Assembly (NCBI GenBank): GCA_963971425.1
Contig: OZ020514.1
Location: forward strand, 45,847,527 to 45,911,526
Length of the DNA: 64,000 nucleotides
Origin: Bryoerythrophyllum caledonicum
Lineage: Eukaryota; Streptophyta; Bryopsida; Pottiales; Pottiaceae
Direction: 5' to 3'
Numbering within the stretch: position 1 is the first letter of the stretch; the number at the start of each line of letters is the position of its first letter. The notes beneath the pieces were generated by a model that did not search any database, was not told the DNA's origin, and was given only the letters and a program-made list of their open reading frames with translations. Of the stretch, positions 32,341 to 45,022 are shown in pieces. The translations under genes and the position numbers were made by a program.

Positions 32341-33850
32341 GTTAATTTTAAGAAATACGAACTACTGGACTACGACATGTGCCCAAAGGGGTTCCCAAAC
32401 CTTCCGAGATTCCCTCTCCTTGCGCTTGAGTTCGTAGGCCAACTTCTGGATAGCTCCGTCCGTACAACGTTCTCGGGGCTACGGACAATCCCGTCCACAA
32501 TCGAAATACAGATTCTCTTTCCTCTACTGGGCAAGATAGCGCTCGTCGAAAATCTCTTAACCACGGTTTAACCCAACTCCTTCTTCGTTGGCTTTTCCGT
32601 ACTCGATCCTCCCGCTCTCTAATTAGATTTCTTGTTCGCCATCGCCTTTCCCTTGTTGAAATCCAACGATCGACATTCCCTTCAGCATCCACATCTTTGT
32701 TGTTCATAATCTTCTCCGAACATTTCCAACATATTACACATAATTTTCTTAATATTTACAATTTTATCAGTTTCCCGGCAGCGGCGCCAAAATGTGAAGC
32801 ATAAAACCGAGATAGTTAAAATAACTATGACTCAGCGAATTCGTCCCTAGGGAATTGAAAGTTATGTTTTGCCGTAATATTAGTGTCACTATTATATGTA
32901 AGTGTGGTCCGTAATCCTTACGAAGCCTTGATTTAGCACCATAATCCGTTAATAATCCTCCAAGTCAAGTGCCATTAAGTCTTCCATAACATCCTCCACA
33001 TCCAAGTGCAAGTACTCTGCCCTCCCTATGGCTTCCGTTGTCTCGTACTCACCAAGGTTCCATTCCATTGCTTCTTCTATTGTTATCGGTTCAGCGGGAA
33101 TTCCGTTCTTCTCCTCTTCCGTTCCGTATCTCATTAACCAAGTGTAACCTTCTTCTTGTAATCTCGCTCCTATCTCCGTTCTTTGATTCGCTTTGATCCG
33201 TATGTAAATCTCGTGGTCGATTCTTTCCTTTTCCACCCGGTTTACAATTGTCACTCTTTCCTTATCGCTGTTCAACCATCCATACTTCAAATTCAACCAA
33301 CACCTGAATGCCTTGAATTTCTCCTCGTCCGTTAGTTCCAATCCTGGCATTACTTCATCTTCATAACCTGATTGTGAATTATGTTCAATTCATAACACAC
33401 TTTTATTCTGATCATTATTTGATCACTCTATCATTTATCTCCTAAATTATCCCGCAATTGCGGTCCTCAGATTTATTTTCATATCAGTTTCTTATGATTT
33501 TCTTTCTCTCGATTCTCTCATTTCTCCTTCTCGGTGTCCTTGATTTACTGTCAATTGACTTCATTCACAACGTAATCTTTCTCGATTATTCAATATGCAC
33601 AACTTCAATTACATTAACTTTCGGAAACAATACAGCAAAGAAAATAAAGAGATAGCACAACGTTTATCTCGGCACTACAACTGATCAACACAATTGGGCC
33701 TCGAGCCAGTTCCAAAAACTCCTACTTAAACACCCGCAACTCCCAACTGTCTACCTTTTCACCGCAACCAACACCCTTTCCGATCTCAAGTCCGTTGGAA
33801 ACCCCGTACTTAAGCTCCTAAACCTGTAACTAACTAACTTTAACTACAAA
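32341..33850 (-). mobile_element. Ty3/gypsy-type LTR retrotransposon fossil, LTR plus gag start
   Basis: On the minus strand a primer-binding site TGGCGCCGCTGCCGGGAA (32772-32789), of the tRNA-Asp type used by Athila/Tat-like plant elements, lies three bases after an LTR end (CTTCACA, edge at 32793). The LTR extends rightwards for at least about 1 kb; its outer edge is not certain. To the left, 32348-32707 holds the first part of a basic gag-like region, cut off at about 32340. The element is incomplete; age cannot be judged without its second LTR. Confidence 0.6.
32949..33350 (-). other. 133-codon open frame inside the presumed LTR
   Basis: An open, acidic frame (MPGLELTDEEKFKAFRCWLN ... 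LDVEDVMEDLMALDLEDY) lies within what I read as the LTR, upstream of the primer-binding site on the same strand. It has no domain I recognise. It could be a chance frame, a leader protein, or host sequence carried in the LTR. Confidence 0.35.
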
Positions 33851-34139
33851 AAAGGGTTAACTCAAAAAGAAAGACTATTCTACGTTCTACAGTATTTCTT
33901 TGCATTCACTTTAGCTCAATTCGACCTAAAGTGTAACTTACGTAATCCATCGGTATCCACATGTTGGATCTCGAGGCATTTTGAATCTCCCACGACACCG
34001 ATGAGCAGGACTTGGACGACGCAACAAAGGACCCATTGACGTTGGATCGGTCCGATTTCGTCGTTGGTGCATATCACGTCAACATGTTCCTATGTATGTT
34101 TTTCAGCGTGAAGTCTATGATTAGGTTCTATCCAGCTTC

Positions 34140-35260
34140 AACGCCTTGTAACCGCAATTGCAGCCTTTGTCCATACTGAGGTTGGGCTACCATTGATCAT
34201 TGGATTTTGTCGAGCCGCTTGTTATCACCCCAGGTGGAGCCAAATATGTGCTGGTAATAGTGGAGCACTTTAGCAAGTGGATTGAGCTTGTGGCGCTTCC
34301 ACAAAACTATATAGAGTTAGCGGCCATGGCATTGCTCAATCAAGTGTTGGCTCGTTTTGGAGCCCCAAGTCAAGTATTAATAGATCACGGGTGTGATTTC
34401 CTTGGGGCTTTTGAAGCTTTGTACATTAAAGCTTTGATTCATTGTACCACTTCTTGAAATCATCTCAAAGCGAAGAATTTGGTGGAGGGTGTGGTTCAGA
34501 CCGTTAAGCGGGGCCAACTTATGAATGTATTATTTCAGGGTGGCCACCATGATTGAGATTCAATAATACCATGGATTGCCATGGGGTACTGGTTTAGCCG
34601 GCAGGCTTCATTGGCTGCTTTCAACCCGTATCAGCTGTTGTACGAGCGGGAGCAAATTTTACCAAGTTTCGTTTGAGATAAGTTGGCTCCGGTTGTGGAT
34701 TTCGATGATCCAAAAGTGTGGGCCAAGTGTCTACGGAATCAAGTTGAGTTCTTCAAGCGGGCCATGCCAATGGCCATGGAGAACTTATCCATCACTCAGC
34801 ACCGTGACACCTAGCCGTACGCTTGTATTAATAGCGGTGCCTACCAACGTGAACTGCGACGTTTCCCCATAGGGAATTACGTTTATCTGCAACGTCAAGC
34901 GCCCATGAAGTAGGACGTCAAGGCTAGGCGCACTATTCTTCGCGTGAAAGATGTGTTGCCCAATGGCATCCTGTTGCTTGAAGGCAAGGGTGGCTAGGAG
35001 GGTTAGAGCATTGTAAGGATTGTGCTCCCTGCCATTTATCCATTGATGGCTCCATTCATCTTGAGTTGGTCGTAGTGCCTGATGGTCTTTTGTGTTTCAT
35101 GTGTAGTGAGATGGAGGACGCGGCTACCATGTTGCTATGTGACCATTATTTGCGCGGCTGGCATATGGCTTGCTTAACGCTGCCTCTCTTCTCTATCATT
35201 TGGAGATTGGACTTGCCCTCATTGTTGGAGGTCTTTGAGCTACGATCTACTCAATGAAAC
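34140..35260 (+). mobile_element. Ty3/gypsy retrotransposon fossil, integrase end with PHD-like segment
   Basis: 34200-34457 encodes integrase-core-like sequence (MDFVEPLVITPGGAKYVLV, VEHFSKWIELVALP, RFGAPSQVLIDHG). Further weakly similar pieces run to about 34980. At 35066-35200 comes a Cys/His pattern like a PHD finger (CFMCSEMEDAATMLLCDHY, then WHMACLTLPL). The order, integrase then PHD-like domain, suggests a chromatin-reading tail on the element. It is broken in several places and has no LTRs that I can see. It is on the opposite strand to the neighbouring LTR fossil, so it is a different insertion. Confidence 0.55.
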
Positions 35261-38200
35261 CGTTTAAATTCCTCCAAGACTTGTCAATATGTGGTGCATT
35301 GCCATCAAGTTGGAGGTCCTAGTTTTGTCTTAAAAATAGGCAACGTGGAGATTGGCCAAGGGATTGGCAACAAAGTTGCCTAAGGCGATTAGGGTTGAGC
35401 CTCACATTGCACCTAGCCCAACCTTTCTTAGTTACTTCTCCATTTGCTTATTGATTTGGCAATGGACAACATCTTTGACTGGAAGCATATTATTGTTGCA
35501 GCGTCGACATTGTAGCAATTGTCTTTTTAGTGCTGTTTGGTCCTAGCTAATTAGAGAGGTTCTTTATTAGCTACGGAGGCACTTGAGGGTGTCCTTAGCA
35601 AAGTTGTGTTTAGCTATATTTTTTGTATATTTAATATTGGTTGTGATTGTCGATCTCTTGTGTTTAGCTATATTTTTTTAATATTTATCATTGGTTGTAA
35701 TTGTCGATCTACTATATTTAGCAATATTTGTTTACACGAAAGCTATTCCGTAATGTGGCGTTGAGGACTGCACCACATCGCACGGTAATAGCGTAGATTA
35801 GATAGGTCAAACCTATGTCTGATAGTGATGTACGTTTGCCAAACTACAGCGACCCAACCGATGTATTTCACCTGTTAGCAATTTGCATGTGTGTGTATAG
35901 CTGCACGTACGCGCTTGACTTGACGTCTTTGTCAAGTCAAGCTTTGTGAGTGTGTTTAGAGAGTATTTAGTGAGTTTTTTTTGTTTCTAAGTAATGGGTT
36001 ATCATTAGTAAAGGCTCCATATTCTTTACTTTTACTCGCACTTGTTGATTCTCCCCTTGAAGAGTGCAATATGCTTGACTATTCTTGTGATTCACAACAT
36101 TCTCATTGTCGGTGTGCTTTCATAGTTGTATTCCGCTATGTTTTTTGTTTATATGATGTTGGTTGTGATTCTCGATTTGTTGTGTTTAGCGTTCTTTGTT
36201 TACACAACATTGTGTTTGCAATGGAGAAGAGGCAACTGCAAGGTTGTAGTTGTTGGAAGATATGTGGGTGGTGAGGCGGTCGAGACTTGCAATTCCGGCC
36301 GTTTCTTGTTACTATAGTTTGTTGTGGTGTTGTAGTGACTTTGAGGTGCAAAATTGTTGTCCGAGTGAGGCCCTAGCAATTTGGACAAGAAGCCACGACC
36401 TTTATACACGGCTTAGGTGGCACGTAGCGTAGAGGGGAGGAGGTCAAACCAAGTCCGGTTATACTTCTAGTGCTCATTTGGACATTTTTATTATAAAAGT
36501 TGTATTGTCATAGGTTGTGTTCTTATCATAAACTTGTTATCCAAATCTGATTGTTTTGGTTTGTTAGTGGAGTGTTTGTTATTGTCCAACAAGTGCAATA
36601 ATTATTGAATTTACTTAGAGGCTTAACAAAGGTAAAAATAACATGAATACAAAAGGAAATAAAAAGTTTTTAAAAAGGAAAAAAAAGAAATTGGCTGAAA
36701 GGTAAAAGCTATTGCCAAGGTGAGTAAAAATAAATGTATCTTTAGATTTCATAAAAATAATTCAAACTTCATTATTTAGGCATTCAATAAGACTATTTAA
36801 GATTGGAGTAAAAGTAATTTGAGAGGTAATTAAATGGGCCATGTTTACCTTTAGAGTTAAGGCTCGTAATGTAGAGTGTTAATTTAAGGTTGAGGATTAG
36901 GGTTTTATCTTTTGAAATCAAAGGTTGGTGTTAATACTAAGTGTAAGTGAGCAATATCCCACTACAAAACGCAATTAAAGGGCGGTGAAAACTTGCTTCC
37001 AATGATGATGTACTTCTTAGAAATATTTATGATTTTAGATTGCTCAGACATAGAGTCACAAAGCCGTAGATGTAGACGCGAATTTAGTTAATTTATCTAC
37101 TGAGTTTGTTAGAATCAGTTAATTGGCATACGCCACATGCACTTCCATATGCAATGGAGAGTTTTGTATAAATTAATTCAAAGTGGAGATTGTCAACTTT
37201 TTTTGGAAATCTTGTTTGAATTCGTCCACATGATCCCATGTAATGCCAATGTGATGTTCTTGTAAAATGTGGATTAAATCCAAGTAATACTATGGTGATA
37301 CCCATACAAAACCTAGGCAATAACTTTCAGACACCTAGGTGATATCCTTTAATACAGCTTGTGACCCTATCTCTGGATATTTATAAATAATAAATTTGGT
37401 TAGCCTAGATAAAAAATTTAACCTATTGTACGCAATTCTAGCACAATGCGGAGTTTTTGCAGATAATAAGGTATCTTTGAATGTGAATATGCCCCTTACA
37501 AATGTAGATCATTATGAACTAAAAAAATTAGACTTAGATTATAATCAAAGCACGGGAAAAAAAGGTCCAGACTAAAAAAAACTATGCCAAAAGTAACCAT
37601 GATTGTAGGCTACTTATTGGATTTAGTAATTTTTAAAAAGATGTCTCCAAAATTCATAGTTCTGTCAAGCTCGCCCACAATTTCACAATTTAAAGAAAAA
37701 CAATGATCTATTTCTGTTTGTAGAGTATTTAGGGTTCACTGCTTGCTGCTTGTAGCTCACTGCTCACTAGATAGCATTGCTGGTTGTGAGTAGTATCACC
37801 ATGTGTACCATATGCATGGTGTTTTGTTCAAATGGCACATGATCCTATATGTAGTTTGCCTTGACCAATTACAAAAGCACATATACTCAGTACATATATT
37901 CATCTTTTAGAATTATGATTTTTGATTGTCTCTAATGATGTATTTCATCAAAATAAAAATAAAATTGTAGTCCCTACAATATCAGCCAGTCATTATACTT
38001 GAACTCTTATGATAGGAAACAATATAAAATAATGTTTTTAAAAAACCACACTTAAATTAGAACATTTAATAAACTGGGTATGGTCTTAAAAAAAAAAAAG
38101 CAGTTTTTTTGAAAAAAGTACTACATAAATAGTTGAAACGTAATAGCACCCCTCTACAACATGTTCGGTTGTTGCAAGAAATCGACATTAAAAGTCTTAT

Positions 38201-38305
38201 GAATGTTGACATAAGACACTTTAACTCTAAATCACCAATTTATGAAATTAAATCAATTTAAACAAACTAAAGTAGGCCTTGAATAGAATCCATTTGGAAA
38301 AAAAA
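35261..38305. other. no gene recognised
   Basis: AT-rich intergenic DNA. Two similar stretches near 35610-35730 (TGTTTAGCTATATTTTTT and a diverged copy about 55 bp on) form a short local duplication. No frame with a recognisable product. Confidence 0.45.
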
Positions 38306-38824
38306 TCAATTCTCTAATTCTGATTCTACTGGAGAAGGTGGCACTCCCTCAGGTCGTCTCTGGAAGGCATTCATGAAGTCTGTCGCCTGCAGCTCCAATT
38401 ATTCATTTTAGATGCTGAACAGCGCACATGCAAGATGGCATAGCTATAGCTAACGTTTAGTAAATGTTTGCAACAGGAACTGGAGGTGAAAGTACCGCGT
38501 TGATAATAGAATCCCGAGCCTCATAGACAGATCGAAGATTTGCTTCACGCTCACATTTTGTATCTCCTCGCCATGTACGCTGCAATTGTTTCCAAAATCA
38601 GGCTCGTTAGTGTTGAAAACATACCTGACTAGTAACAGCAACGAGATACATACCTGATGATGCCGACACGCTTGAGAGCACTCAGGGTTGTCGCAGTGTA
38701 GATGCATAGTTGCAATCCCTGCACTATGAATCCTACTACTGTATCAGCAATTAAAGCAATTTTGGATGAGTTTTAGGGTTTCTGAAACACTCTAATATTG
38801 CCGACCTCTTGATCTTGTGAACAT
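38306..38824 (-). CDS. small four-exon gene, 82 residues, unknown function
   Basis: Exons on the minus strand: 38824-38806, 38718-38654, 38579-38496 and 38386-38306. All three introns are GT-AG and all four exons keep one open frame from ATG to TGA. The peptide begins MFTRSRGIATM, then HLHCDNPECSQACRHHQ (a Cys/His cluster that could hold a metal ion), then a helical, charged part (ANLRSVYEARDSIINAATDF) and a Pro-rich end, PEGVPPSPVESELEN. I do not recognise the family. The first ATG follows directly after a possible acceptor, so there may be an upstream 5' UTR exon, or these may be the last exons of a longer gene. The next gene upstream on the same strand ends 1.1 kb away. The perfect phase through three introns argues for a real gene. 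Confidence 0.5.
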
Positions 38825-39940
38825 CTGCAATTACGCAAACAATCCACCCGCCAAAATGAATTAAACAGTATTAGACCAAACCTTTGTCTCTCCTTTCTCT
38901 AAGCAGACATTTCGAGAGCAATTTTCAAAAACAGGTTTATACGTGACATGGTAAACCTCAAACACGCAAGTGATTGGTTGCACAAACTCAAACGACATCA
39001 TGCTTCAGATGTGAAGAATCACGTTGCTTGATACGTTCTCACAAAATACGACGTGTAATGCAATACATATTGATCAGAGAGTGAGCACGTGTGACGTTCC
39101 CGTTCTGCAATGACCTCACCGTAATTTTCTTGTTAGACTGCACAAGGAGGGGTAAAAATTCACTACTTGGTCTACAGCGCTGCTGCAGAGGAATGCTCAG
39201 CAGGAGAATCACGTTCATGCTCGATCCATACGATTATTAAGTGAATTGCTAGGCTGCACAGAACCTCAGATCAAATCAACAGAAATTTCCATATTCCGAA
39301 GCAGCCAGAAGCTCGACCAAGGATAGCACATACTGCTACAATCCTCTCAGAAACAAACTTCGCAAAATATTGGAGATACATCAATTTCTCCACTCCCAGA
39401 AGATTGCCCAAGAATGTACCCAAAGAACATCGAATCATAGCGGTATATGTATAAGGAAATAGGCGGAAAAACAAATCCGAGGACGGAAGGAGCGACGTTT
39501 AATGTGTTGGAAACCATATGTATTTACACTTTTGGATCGCAACACTAACTGCCAATACACAATGGATGCATGCTTGATCACCTATCAAATGACATCTAAA
39601 GCATGCAATGTAAACCTGACTACTAACAATAACTAATGGACGAAATATCCCCTGATTATGAGCATCGCTAACCCTCAGACATCTAAAGCCTCGGAAGCAT
39701 TTCTTCGGCACTTAACTACTAAACTCCGCATGAATACTTGATGGGTCAAATTTTCTATGTAGTACGGGAATTGAATACAAAGTTGATCTGAATGCACCTC
39801 TCAATACAAACCTGAAACTGATAAGTGTTTTTATTTCCTGCGCCGACAAATTTACAGGTGCCAAAGAAATTTATATTCGTCGACTCTCCTCCACCACGTT
39901 TCCGGCCATGTACCTTTGTCGGCAAGTATCCACAGTAAAC
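38825..39940 (-). other. 3' region of the CRAL-TRIO gene / spacer
   Basis: Follows the stop of the CRAL-TRIO gene. It probably holds that gene's 3' UTR and the promoter or first exon of the small gene. Frames at 39271-39474 and 39499-39711 have no domain. Confidence 0.4.
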
Positions 39941-42900
39941 TTACAGCCTCTCCAGAAATTGAACTCCATGATCACAATCATGTGGACAAAAATTGCTGTT
40001 GCACTTCCCTCCAAACATTGAAGGCAACAGGGTCAAATCAAAATGTTTCTGCAATGCATAGGTTATAGGTCAGAACCATGTACATATTCCTCCTACATCG
40101 ATAAGCCAAGAAGCCCCAACACGACAATGAATGAACTGAAAAATCGCCAGATGTTCGTGTACTCAAGAAATGACCGAACATACCTCTAATGCGTGTTTGT
40201 AATTCCGATTGAAGAACAGAATTTGATCCTTCTTTTCTGCAGGTGAGGAATACGAAAAGAAATCTGAGTCATAAATTTCACGCGGCAACTTCGGGATAAA
40301 GATCAACTTTTTTTTAATCAACATTCTTAAATAGCAGTTTGTATCTGATCATTATAATGATGCAGAAAAAATAAGAATTCAACACAGCTCCAGGTGCATT
40401 CTGCGCATGCTGCAAGTTACTCGAACTTGAGTTACTGAAAGATAGTAGGCCTATGAGCTGTTACTGACCTAAGAATCCTTTTTCAATTAACACTCCATTG
40501 TTGTAGCCAGGACGTAAAATAACCTTCTTGATGGCACCTATAACCATAGAGAGCATCACTGGGGCATTGATCAACAATATGGAGCCCCCACGACCTGCAA
40601 GTAAGTTCCAAGTGCGCTTGAGATTCGGCCTAATTTGCAACACTTAATAAAACTGAACATACCCTACAATTGCAATGCAAGAGCTCTCAAATGTAAATCA
40701 CTGATTGTATACACCTGCATAGTCTCGATTCATGATCATTCCAACGCGTGACAGGATCTCCAACGGTGGCATTCGCATCAATCCAGTTCCCCACAAATCT
40801 ATGATGATATTCATTTGCTTAGCTGATCCTCTGAAGAAGTTTAACTCAGCATACTCCATCTGGGAGACTGCACACAGGGCTACTCCTTTTAGAATCCTTA
40901 AAAGCGTCTATGGTTCCTAAATGGCAACCGTCAAAACAAGCCTTTCTAACCAAGAAAGTAGTCTGTAAATTCTGTATTAACAAGGTATCTGATAGAAAGT
41001 CCTCTCTTTCAAAAAATATTTATTAGACCATTTCATCCCACTTTGTTTACCATGAGAATGATAAGAAAGGAGTGGAGCACTTACTGATGACTGAGCTAAT
41101 TATTTGAAGCTCTGCCGCAGGCAATTGCTGAACAGCTTTTCCCAAAACGATGTAGAGCGAAGGGTTGCCTTGCCGACAATGACCGTGCCAGAAAACCAGT
41201 TTTCGCCAACGTGAAGTCTTTAATTCATCTGGAGTTAGGTGGTTTTGATCTCCATATTCATGTCGACGCTGAGTCACAAATACATACGATACTTGTGTTA
41301 AAAAGTGATGCCGATGACCGCATAAACAAATCTCATGCGAACCATTTAAGAAAATCTGTAAACGGCTTGAAAAGAGACTTGGCAATAGACATCATGTTCC
41401 GAAACAACAGAGAAAAGGATCGGTTGGCAATTTACCTCACGAAGAGAAATGCACGTAGGGTGATCAGCAAAGTGATGCGGAGGACATGTTGCGACGGCAG
41501 GAGACATCTCTTCACTGCACTTCGTAGTCGTTACGTTTAGACCAGTGTCTGCTCTGTGAATGGTCTGATGTGCTTCTGCGCTCTGAATCTCCGCCAATTG
41601 GTCGCCTAAAGCGTCCAGATCAGAGCTGTTCATACTATCATGGCATGCCCTTGTTTCTTCCGTAAGGGTATCATCGTCCCCATGAATACTCGACACATGT
41701 GAACAAGTACTTTTCCACCTCTCCAAATTGTCTGAGCTCGGACACATCTGCGGCTCCCGATGTTCCAAATGCTCTAGGTTGGGCAAACACATGGAGCAGG
41801 CTTCAAAGAAGTATTCCGACTCCACGTCCGATGCATAGAAGGACGACTTGGAACTATGTATCGAACCACTCTTGCACTTTTCCAACAAAATGGACTTCAG
41901 CAGAGCCGAGTTTTGAAATGCCCGCAGGTCTCCCTCAACAAAATGCGGTGACGATGTTTGGGCGCTCTGGAAATCAGGATCCATTACCGTCGCCGCTACA
42001 CACGTTCTATCCTCGTTATTCGGGGTGTTTCGAGGAAAAACAAGTTCAATTCCTTCCGAAAATTCCTTTGACAAAAAAGAGATGATGATTTGAGAGCCTG
42101 CTTGGCCGCATGAATTCTTTTCCTCAAATGCTGGTGGCAAGGCTAAGGGTTCAGAAAGCAACAATTTATCGAGAGAATGCTTTGGCATCGAGAGAGCCAC
42201 ATGAATAAGCTCTGCCAAGTGCACGACGAATTCTTCGCTTGTCGAATTACCATTTACTTCACGTCCTTTACGCGCAAGACCGACAAGCATGTGAGCAATG
42301 TCCTCCCTCCTGTCCAAGAGCAGTTTATCAATCACCAAGGCTTGATCGAGTTCTCCAGATGATTTGACGTGGCAGTTCTCAGCTGGTCTTGAAATCAGTT
42401 TAGAATGCTCAGAGCAAGTACAGCCCTGACTGCACGACGAAAAGCAGCTGCAACATCGAAGACCCACTTCAGTGTGGTTATTAAGCGCCAAATCGGCTAA
42501 GCGCTCGGAATCTATCACGTTGCGAAGCTCAAATGTGAGCAGTAAGAAGTGTGCGGCGATAACCGAGTTTGAAAGGGAGCCGCAGAAGCGACTGGAAATT
42601 GCAGTAGCAACCTGTACAGGGATGCGCCGCCAATTTCTCCGCTCCACTACTTCCATAGAATTTTGATGGCCATTGCGTCGAAAATATGGAAAAGAGAATA
42701 GCTCGGAAAGGAGAAGGCAAGGATATTTCAAGGAAATCAATCTTATGCCAGCTGCACCCGCTAGACCGCCAAACAATATCCTCCGCCACCAACCAGTATT
42801 CGGCTGTCGTTGCTGCATATCAGTTCGCGAATCCCACAGCCTCCGTTCTCCAAACATGCCAGCTTCCTGGAGAGGAAAAGATGAGCCATTCATACGACTA

Positions 42901-43493
42901 GCTGCCAGAGGTGGATTGTGGGACGGTACTCCAGCAAAAGCTTGATTCTGTGACTGCTTCTGACGATCTGTCCACACTAAGGAAAGACTCAAAGCAGGCC
43001 CTCGAGATATTTTGCATGAAAATGACGAACCGGAATTGCCTTTCGTATTGCCTTCGGCGCTATCATTCCGGTGAAGCTTCATTTGGGATTCATCGTGCAA
43101 GGAAGACAACACAGCACGTGCAAGCCCTTGAACATCAGGTTTTGTCAATATGTGTTGAACACCTAGTGTTTCTAAAGCCCTAGGAATCTCCTGCAAAGAA
43201 GAGAGCAAGTCAACTACATTGTCTGCAACGACCGTATCCAATCGTGGCTCCTCTTGAGGTACTGCGTCTGGATTATGACTCCTGATAATCAGATTTCTGT
43301 TGAGTTTCCTCGCTGCCAAATTAGGAAATCCCGGCAGATTTTTGCTCTCGCTGCGAAACAAATTCCAATTGAAATTCTCTCGCTTGCCCCTGCCATGGTC
43401 TCTGGACGCTTGCCCTGCGCTAAAAGGCCTCATCGACGCACGAGCGCCCCTATCATTACACGCCGATCGGTTCTCACCGCGGCCCCGATGCAT
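39941..43493 (-). CDS. CRAL-TRIO (SEC14-like) domain protein with long N-terminal region, six exons
   Basis: Coding exons on the minus strand: 43493-41436, 41268-41085, 40867-40715, 40594-40469, 40236-40184 and 40048-39941. All introns are GT-AG and phases agree, giving 893 residues. Exons 2-6 encode a CRAL-TRIO lipid-binding domain: WRKLVFWHGHCRQGNPSL, QMNIIIDLWGTGLMRMPPLE, GRGGSILLINAPVMLSMVI, then HFDLTLLPSMFGGKCNSNFC near the end. SEC14-type domains bind and exchange phospholipids or other small lipids at membranes. The 686-residue first exon is Ser-rich, with a Cys cluster (CCSCFSSCSQGCTC), two hydrophobic stretches (LFGGLAGAAG..., VIAAHFLLLTFEL) and no domain I know. The start is ATG 43493; the frame is open further upstream, but only through non-ATG codons. 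No breaks are visible, so it is likely a working host gene and the best intact one in the window. Confidence 0.78.
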
Positions 43494-45022
43494 TGCGCTA
43501 ATGTGAGCAAAGTACACAGAAACAATTTCAACGCATGTCGCCACAATCAATGGCCCCCTTTTCGCACGCCGCCGCTGCGAAAATCAGCACTAAATGAACT
43601 CCTGCACCTACACTCCTACCACCACCAGCCGCACCTCCAACTCGACCTGCACCGACCAAAACCATCCAAGATCGTCTTGAACTGCGCTTAATAAAGTAAC
43701 ACACCGATCCACCATCAAAAAACCCGACGCATCACCCGGTTCGTGCCACAGAATCTACTCCAGCGGCGCCTGACCTACTCATACCATCAATATGCACGCA
43801 CACATCGTCTAACAAATAACTTCACACTCCTTAAACATCACCGCTAGCTCGCCTTCCTGATCCGCCTCACAGCCAATAATCAAACCAAAAACTCTCGCAC
43901 CTCTCCCAGCATATTCTTAACGCATAAAAATCTCAAAACTCCCACCAGAAAAATAAAAACAAAAAGCTGCGCTATCCCTCTCTCCTCTCCTCCCTGTCGT
44001 TCGTCATTCTTAAGGCATCCCGCTCTTGAAACTCCTCTCTCCGCATATTCTTCCGTGCTCCTCACTCACCGATCGATCAAATGAACAACGGCCGAACAGC
44101 ATGCAACCTCCGGCCAAACGCTCCTCCTGGACAGAATAAACGCTCCTAACCAGATCGCAGGCTTCTTCAGTGATCAGCAAACTGGAAACGCATCGGCGAG
44201 CAGGGGCGCAAGAAAACAAGCCGCAGCCGGCTGCTGGAGCTGTCAAATGACGATTCATAAGTAACCACCTGCCATGACAACGACGATGAGCAGTGTACGC
44301 GCACCTGTCCATCGCCGCGCTACGAGCATCACGAGGTATGATACTCCGCGCACCTCGTCCCGGTTCCGTCGCCACCGTCACTGCCATGGCCACGCTTCAT
44401 CCCTCCTCTCGTCCTGCTGCACTTCAACAACTGTGGATCCTGATGCCCCTGCAGACAACATCTACATTAGCTCTAGTATCATTAACGAAGACAAATACCA
44501 TCTATGTAATCTTAGTTTCGTAAACCCCAAGTGTGCTCCCGAAGAACATATGAACGAGTTTTAGAGTATATTGGCGGTTATAGAGTATCATGAAGCGGAA
44601 CTTGTCGTTGCTTGATTGGTTCAATGCTCCTTATTCTCGGGTTTGGGTGGTGACGGGGTTGGGGAAGATGCGTTTTGGATGCCGGTTGTGCTTCCCCTGT
44701 TCGGAGAAGACTCCCAGATGCCAGTAATGTTCCGTTTGTGGCCCACCTGGCACATAAGGTAGGACGACCCAAAACCGATCTGCGATCCAATACTGCTCTC
44801 CTCTGTATCCTTCCTAGATTTTAGGGAGGATATCTAGCCTTTCTTTACATGACTTATGCAGTGACCAATGAATTCAAAAGGTATTAGTATGAAAAACTGT
44901 GGTCTCGAGAAGGTCAAGGGCTATTTCGACTCTATGATGAAGTAAAACTTGTCGAAAAATGGAAGCATCTTATTAAATTTTTGACAAAAACTCTAATCCC
45001 TCACTAATTCTACAAGATGTTT
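43494..45022. other. upstream region of the CRAL-TRIO gene
   Basis: A GC-richer stretch to about 44430, which should contain promoter and 5' UTR. A minus-strand frame at 44010-44393 (MAMAVTVATEPGRGARS...) could be an upstream exon or a chance frame in the leader. 44570-45020 holds nothing recognisable. Confidence 0.35.

Noticed and set aside
44010-44393. A 127-codon minus-strand frame upstream of the CRAL-TRIO gene as a separate gene.
   Set aside because: No domain, biased Arg/Cys composition from GC-rich DNA, and its position fits a leader region.
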